Of a DNA stretch of 11,884 nt, positions 7,812-11,884 are shown piece by piece. Numbering within the stretch: the stretch's first letter is position 1; each line of letters opens with the position of its first letter. Source of the DNA: DASRBO01 sp035653595 (lineage in GTDB: Bacteria; Actinomycetota; Acidimicrobiia; Acidimicrobiales; JAJPHE01); assembly GCA_035653595.1 (NCBI GenBank), contig DASRBO010000044.1, positions 1 through 11,884 of the forward strand, read 5' to 3'. The notes beneath the pieces are model-generated. The model worked only from the letters and a program-made list of their open reading frames with translations, was not told the DNA's origin and did not search any database. Made by a program: the position numbers and the translations under genes.

Positions 7812-9385
7812 GCGCCGTGCTGGCCGCGGCCGTACCTGTGAGCACCGCCGGGGGCGGCTTCGGCTTCCCGATCCTGCCCGCGGTGGTGGTGGCCCCGGCC
7901 GCCTTCGCCGTGGTGGTGGCCCTGGTGCCCCGGCGCCTGACCGGCCTGGCCCGGGCGCTGGGCATCACCGGATCGCTGGTCACGCTGGGGCTCGCCCTGG
8001 CCATGGCGGTCCGCTTCCGCACCGGCGTCCCGGGCTACCAGTTCGTCACCGCCCACGAGTGGATCGGCACCCTCGGCGTGTCGTGGAAGCTGGGCGTCGA
8101 CGGCATATCGGTGCTGCTGGTGCCGGTGACGGCGGTGCTATTCGGCGCCGCCCTGGTGGGGACCAGGGTGGATCAGGACCCCAAGGCCTACATGGCCTGG
8201 ATGCTGGTGCTGGAGGCAGCCTGCCTCGGCAGTTTCCTCGCCCTCGACCTCCTGCTGTTTTTCCTGTTCTTCGAGCTGACCCTGCCCCCCATGTACTTCC
8301 TGATCGCCCGCTGGGGCGGGGCGCGCGGCGGCTACGCCGCCATCAAGTTCTTTTTGTACACCTTCGCCGGCTCGGCCCTGATGCTGATCGCCCTGATAGC
8401 CGTGGCCGTGCTCCACGAGCGGGACTTCGGCCGGCTCACCTTCGACGTGATCGCCCTCACCACCCAGCAGCACCTCTCCTCGGGGGTGGGGGCGGTGATC
8501 TTCCTGGGCTTCGCCGCCGCCTTCCTCGTCAAGGTCCCGGTGTTCCCCCTGCACACCTGGTTGCCCGACGCCCAGGTGGAGGCACCCACCGGGGCGTCGA
8601 TGATCCTGGCCGGGGTCATGTTCATCCTCGGCACGTACGGCCTGGTGCGCTACTGCATGGAGCTGCTGCCCAAGGCGTCGGTGGACCTCGCCCCGCTCAT
8701 GCTGACGCTGGGGGCGGTGAGCATCGTCTACGGCTTCGTGGTGGCGGTGGTCCAGCGCGACCTCAAGCGGATGATCGCCTACACCCTGGTGGCCGACCTT
8801 GGCGTGATCGTGGTGGGCCTGTTCGGCTTCACCAGCCAGGGACTGTCGGGCGGCGTCTACCAGATGGTCAACCACGGCATCTCCATGGGGGCCATGTTCA
8901 TGATGATCGGCTGGATCATCGACCGCACCGGCACCGCCGACCTGCGGGAGATGGGAGGGCTGCAGGCCCGCACGCCGATCATGGCGGCGGTCTTCATGGT
9001 CGTCACCCTCTCCGCCGTGGGCGTGCCTGGCCTCAACGGCTTCATCGGCGAGTTCCTGCTGCTCCTCGGCACCTTCGTGACCCGGCGCTGGTGGGCCGTG
9101 GTGGCCACCACCGGGGTCATCCTGGCCGCTCTGGTGTTCCTGTGGGCCTACCAGCAGGTCTTCCACGGGAGGCTCAAGGGCCGGGCGCTGGGAGCGGTGG
9201 TGGCGGACCTGGGCTGGCGGGAGCTGCTGGCGGTGGCCCCGCTGGTCTTCCTCATCCTGCTGCTCGGGGTCTACCCCCGGCCCTTCCTCGAGCGCATCAA
9301 CCCGTCGGCGGGCCGGGTGCTGGACCGGGTCACCACCGTCACCGGCCACGCCCAGCCGGCGCTGGCGGCGGGGAGGACGCCGTGA
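7808..9385 (+). CDS. nuoM: NADH-quinone oxidoreductase subunit M (NuoM), antiporter-like, with unusual TM8/TM10 residues
   Basis: NuoM is the middle proton-pumping antiporter-like subunit (525 residues, about 14 TM helices, related to MrpD). Recognisable motifs are E156 in FFELTLPPMYFLIARWGG (E. coli E144), K242 in KVPVFPLHTWLPDA (K234), H356 in MVNHGIS (H348) and E415 in GFIGEFLLLLGTF (E407). From K242 onward the numbering keeps a constant +8 offset to E. coli, so the alignment needs no gaps. In that register the TM8 lysine (E. coli K265, ILLK) is isoleucine I273 in LAGVMFILGTYG, and the histidine of the TM10 SH.GF motif is aspartate D330 in YTLVADLGV. No other lysine occurs between 243 and 288. 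E. coli positions are from memory. The start is GTG 7808, with GTG 7817 as an alternative. The end overlaps nuoN by 4 bases. Confidence 0.95.
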   Translation: MSAVLAAAVPVSTAGGGFGFPILPAVVVAPAAFAVVVALVPRRLTGLARALGITGSLVTLGLALAMAVRFRTGVPGYQFVTAHEWIGTLGVSWKLGVDGISVLLVPVTAVLFGAALVGTRVDQDPKAYMAWMLVLEAACLGSFLALDLLLFFLFFELTLPPMYFLIARWGGARGGYAAIKFFLYTFAGSALMLIALIAVAVLHERDFGRLTFDVIALTTQQHLSSGVGAVIFLGFAAAFLVKVPVFPLHTWLPDAQVEAPTGASMILAGVMFILGTYGLVRYCMELLPKASVDLAPLMLTLGAVSIVYGFVVAVVQRDLKRMIAYTLVADLGVIVVGLFGFTSQGLSGGVYQMVNHGISMGAMFMMIGWIIDRTGTADLREMGGLQARTPIMAAVFMVVTLSAVGVPGLNGFIGEFLLLLGTFVTRRWWAVVATTGVILAALVFLWAYQQVFHGRLKGRALGAVVADLGWRELLAVAPLVFLILLLGVYPRPFLERINPSAGRVLDRVTTVTGHAQPALAAGRTP

Positions 9386-10869
9386 CCACCCTGCTGGCGG
9401 CGGCCATCAGCGCCCCCCACATCGACTACGTCGCCATCCTCCCCGAGCTGATCCTGATCGGGGCGGCGGTGGTGATGATGGTCGGTGCGTCCCTCACGCC
9501 GTCCCGACCGCCGGCGGGCACCTGGTCGGCCTTCACCGCCCTGGCCTCGGCCGGGTCCCTGGGGGCGGCCTGGTTCCAGTGGGACAGGGTGTCCCACCAC
9601 GGCTCGTTCACGACCATCGCCGGGTCGGTCGCCGTCGACGGCTACAGCGAGTTCTTCCTGATACTGATCAGCGTGGCCGTGGCCCTGGGCTCCCTGGTGG
9701 CCGACGACTACCTGCGCCGCGAGGGGCTGGACGGGCCCGAGTTCTACGTGCTCGCCCTGCTGTCTGGCTCCGGGGCCATGTTCCTGGCCGTGGCCGACGA
9801 CCTGATCGTGGTGTTCCTCGGCCTCGAGGTCCTCTCCATCGCCTTGTACGTGATGGCCGGCTACCACACCCGGCGGCGGGAGTCGCAGGAGGCGGCCATG
9901 AAGTACTTCGTGCTCGGCGCTTTCTCCTCGGCCATCTTCCTCTACGGCATCGCCCTGGTCTACGGGGCCACCGGGTCGTCCAACCTGGTGCGCATCGGGC
10001 AGTTCCTGGCCACCAACGTGATCGTGTCCAACGGTGTGCTGCTGGCCGGACTGTCGATGCTGGTGATCGGGCTCGGCTTCAAGGTGGCGGCCGTGCCGTT
10101 CCACAGCTGGAGCCCCGACGTCTACCAGGGCTCGCCCACCCCGGTCACCGGTTACATGGCCGCCGCCGCCAAGGCGGCCGGCTTCGCCGGGCTCCTGCGG
10201 GTGCTGTTCTCGCCCTTCGCCCTGATGCGCAGCGACTGGCAGCCGATCGTGACCGTGCTGGCCGCCATCACCCTGGGGGTGGGGGCGGTGGTCGCCCTGG
10301 TCCAGAGCGACGTCAAGCGGCTGCTGGCCTACTCGTCCATCAACCACGCCGGCTTCGTGCTGGTCGGGGTGGCGGCCGGCACCACCAGGGGGGTGTCGGC
10401 GGCGCTGTACTACCTGTTCACCTACACCTTCATGGTGATCGGGAGCTTCGCCGTGGTCACCCTGGTCGGCCGGCGGGGCGACGCCCGCCACCGCCTCGAG
10501 GACTACCGGGGCCTGGGCCGCCAGCGCCCGGTGCTGGCGGGCGTGTTCGCCTTCCTGCTGCTGGCCCAGTCCGGCGTGCCGTTCACCACCGGGTTCCTGG
10601 CCAAGTTCTACGTGATCGCCGCCGCCATGTCGGCCAGCTCCTATCCCCTGGCCATCCTGGCGATCCTCTTCGCCGTAGTGGCCGCCTTCTACTACCTGAA
10701 GCTGGTGCTGATCATGTACTCCGCCCCCGAGGCGGCGACCGACACCGCCCCCGCCATCCCCCCGGCCGCCGGGCTGGTGCTGGCCCTCACCTCCGGCTTC
10801 ACCCTGGCCTTCGGGCTAGTGCCGGGCCTGGTGGTGGACTTCGCCCACCACGCCACCCTGCTGTTCTGA
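9382..10869 (+). CDS. nuoN: NADH-quinone oxidoreductase subunit N (NuoN), antiporter-like
   Basis: NuoN is the proximal antiporter-like subunit, next to NuoK and NuoJ (495 residues, about 14 TM helices). All core residues of its proton path are present. E149 lies in FLGLEVLSIALYVMAGY (E. coli E133) and K234 in GFKVAAVPFHSW (K217). K264 lies in AAAKAAGFAG (TM8, K247) and K408 in TTGFLAKFY (K395). The hallmark FHSWSPDVYQGSPTPVTGY follows K234. The GTG at 9382 overlaps the nuoM stop (GTGA), and GGGAGG at 9371-9376 is 5 bases upstream. This is the last gene of the operon, as is usual. Its last 17 codons and stop are overlapped tail-to-tail by the convergent minus-strand gene. Confidence 0.97.
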   Translation: MTTLLAAAISAPHIDYVAILPELILIGAAVVMMVGASLTPSRPPAGTWSAFTALASAGSLGAAWFQWDRVSHHGSFTTIAGSVAVDGYSEFFLILISVAVALGSLVADDYLRREGLDGPEFYVLALLSGSGAMFLAVADDLIVVFLGLEVLSIALYVMAGYHTRRRESQEAAMKYFVLGAFSSAIFLYGIALVYGATGSSNLVRIGQFLATNVIVSNGVLLAGLSMLVIGLGFKVAAVPFHSWSPDVYQGSPTPVTGYMAAAAKAAGFAGLLRVLFSPFALMRSDWQPIVTVLAAITLGVGAVVALVQSDVKRLLAYSSINHAGFVLVGVAAGTTRGVSAALYYLFTYTFMVIGSFAVVTLVGRRGDARHRLEDYRGLGRQRPVLAGVFAFLLLAQSGVPFTTGFLAKFYVIAAAMSASSYPLAILAILFAVVAAFYYLKLVLIMYSAPEAATDTAPAIPPAAGLVLALTSGFTLAFGLVPGLVVDFAHHATLLF

Positions 10870-11884
10870 GCCGTCGCCGGCCCCGTCGGCGCCAGGGCCC
10901 GCTCCGGCGCCGGCCGGCTGGTGGCGTCCTCCGTCGGGGACGAGGAAGCGGCCGATCACCGGAAGCTCCCAGATCGACTCGGCCCGGGCCATGGCCAGGG
11001 CGGTCGGGACCAGGTGCTCGGGGGAGTCGTAGGCGACGTAGCGGGCCTGCCAGGCGGGGTCGAACTTGGCGTTGAACCTCCACAGCGACTCGATCTGCAT
11101 GGAGCCGGACATCCGTCTGAGCAGCCACCGCTCGGCCCGCTGGGCCAGGGAGTCGCCGGCCTCGCCCGACAGCACCGCCCTCATGGTGGCGAAGTTGAGG
11201 CCCAGACCGGTGTAGCCCTGTCGGTGCAGGTGCCTGGCCGTCTCCACCACCAGGAAGTCGATCAGGCCGTTGGGGTGCTCGCCCGGGTCCCGCCTCATCA
11301 GGTCGAGGGAGTATCCGTTGATGCCCGGCGCCGGCACGTACTGGCAGAAGGCCACCGGGGCTCCGTCGCGGTCGCTGACCACCGCCAGCAGCAGGCCGTG
11401 GTCACCGGGGTCGAAGATCCGCCCGAGGGTCATGGAGAAGCCCCGCTCGACGTCGCCCCGGCGGCTGCGGGACATGAGCTCGGTCAGCCGGGCCTTGAGC
11501 TCGTCGGACACCGAGGCGGGGTCGTGGAAGCTGATGGTGTAGCCGTACTTGGCCACCCGGTTGACCGCCTGGCGCAGGCTCTTGTGCCGGCCTCCCTCGA
11601 GGTTCATGTGGCTGACGTCGACCACCGCCTCGTCGCCCACGTACATGTCGTGCATGCCGCTGGCCCGGTAGGTGGGCAGCCACTGCTCCGACGCCCCCAG
11701 CACGGCCAGCGTCCAGCCCTGAGCGTCGACATGGCGCCGGAAGGCCTCCCAGGTCGCCTCGGCCTCGGCCGAGGGGCCGATGGGGTCGGGGGACACCAGG
11801 CACACCCCGCCGTAGACGCCGTAGGCCACCAGGCTGTCGCCATAGAAGAAGTACTGCTTGTCGGAGCGCAGGGCGAAGTAGTCG
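10816..11884 (-). CDS. DUF2156 / MprF-type aminoacyl-phosphatidylglycerol synthase domain protein, 5' truncated by window edge
   Basis: The open frame enters from the right edge (first whole codon at 11883-11881) and ends at TAG 10818-10816, giving 355 visible residues. The GTG at 11829 is internal, because the residues before it (ALRSDKQYFFY) already match the conserved start of this domain. The fold is the paired acetyltransferase-like domain that transfers an amino acid from aminoacyl-tRNA to phosphatidylglycerol at the inner membrane face. Visible motifs are GGVCLVSPDPIGP, KSLRQAVNRV, YVPAPGI, SLDLMRRDPGEHPNGLIDF (the Asp and Arg of DLMR correspond, as I recall, to catalytic residues in MprF), LNFATMRAV and SLWRFNAKFDPAWQARYVAY. 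The amino acid used cannot be read from sequence. Whether a flippase membrane domain precedes it, as in MprF, or a lysyl-tRNA synthetase follows another arrangement, as in LysX, is not visible here. The last 39 residues form a Gly/Ala/His/Gln-rich tail outside the conserved domain, and the final 17 are antisense to nuoN. Confidence 0.85.
   Translation of the reverse strand, partial: DYFALRSDKQYFFYGDSLVAYGVYGGVCLVSPDPIGPSAEAEATWEAFRRHVDAQGWTLAVLGASEQWLPTYRASGMHDMYVGDEAVVDVSHMNLEGGRHKSLRQAVNRVAKYGYTISFHDPASVSDELKARLTELMSRSRRGDVERGFSMTLGRIFDPGDHGLLLAVVSDRDGAPVAFCQYVPAPGINGYSLDLMRRDPGEHPNGLIDFLVVETARHLHRQGYTGLGLNFATMRAVLSGEAGDSLAQRAERWLLRRMSGSMQIESLWRFNAKFDPAWQARYVAYDSPEHLVPTALAMARAESIWELPVIGRFLVPDGGRHQPAGAGAGPGADGAGDGSEQQGGVVGEVHHQARH
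10885..10914 (+). terminator. Possible GC-rich stem-loop after nuoN, without a T-run
   Basis: GTCGGCGCC at 10885-10893 can pair with GGCGCCGGC at 10906-10914 (9 pairs, one of them G-T), leaving a 12-base loop. It begins 16 bases after the nuoN stop. No T-run follows, so it is not a classical intrinsic terminator. It also lies inside the coding tail of the opposite-strand gene, where hairpins arise easily at this GC content. It is listed only because it is the sole candidate for ending the operon. Confidence 0.25.

Noticed and set aside
9271..10491. Long minus-strand open frame (406 codons) across nuoM/nuoN, and a similar one at 8138-9349
   Set aside because: Its composition is dominated by Gly, His, Gln, Asp and Glu, the antisense image of hydrophobic membrane codons. 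It has no motif and spans two real genes.
11829..11829. GTG 11829 as the true start of the minus-strand gene
   Set aside because: The frame stays open to the edge, and the 18 preceding residues (including ALRSDKQYFFY) fit the conserved domain, so the gene is 5' truncated by the window.
1..11884. RNA genes, mobile elements, CRISPR arrays, attachment sites or a novel defence or biosynthetic system
   Set aside because: No tRNA- or rRNA-like segments, terminal repeats, transposase motifs or regularly spaced repeats were seen. Almost every base is accounted for by the nuo genes and the convergent gene.

Overview
The window is a single, tightly packed run of respiratory complex I (NADH:quinone oxidoreductase, nuo) genes on the + strand, followed by one convergent gene on the - strand. 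The DNA is very GC-rich (about 70 % by eye). Codons nearly always end in G or C, and GTG and TTG starts are common. The 14-subunit gene order, the NuoG type with an N7 cysteine set, and a mycobacterial-like NuoF C-terminus suggest a high-GC actinobacterium. The style of NuoF and NuoG reminds me of the Acidimicrobiia, but that placement is inference.

Layout: the 3' end of nuoF (1-340, cut by the left edge), nuoG (333-3068), nuoH (3065-4300), nuoI (4300-4935), nuoJ (4932-5588), nuoK (5585-5890), nuoL (5895-7811), nuoM (7808-9385) and nuoN (9382-10869). A minus-strand gene follows (10816 to beyond the right edge). It encodes a DUF2156/MprF-type aminoacyl-phosphatidylglycerol synthase domain. There is no gene-free stretch above 300 bases. 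Every nuo junction overlaps by 1 to 8 bases except nuoK-nuoL, which has a 4-base gap. nuoA-E and the operon promoter must lie to the left of the window.

The genes work together as follows. NuoF (NADH/FMN side), NuoG (Fe-S wire) and NuoI (two 4Fe-4S clusters) carry electrons from NADH towards the quinone. NuoH forms the quinone chamber and the link to the membrane arm. NuoJ and NuoK continue the polar axis, and NuoL, NuoM and NuoN are the three antiporter-like proton-pumping subunits. The downstream gene belongs to membrane-lipid modification and has no obvious functional tie to complex I.

I do not see an undescribed system. The most interesting point is in NuoM. The lysine normally found in the middle of TM8 (E. 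coli K265) is isoleucine here, and the histidine of the TM10 'SH.GF' motif is aspartate. The other proton-path residues of NuoM, and those of NuoL and NuoN, are retained. Lesser points are a roughly 90-residue Pro/Ala/Gly-rich linker inside NuoG, a 54-base tail-to-tail antisense overlap of nuoN with the convergent gene, and a His-rich loop in NuoL.
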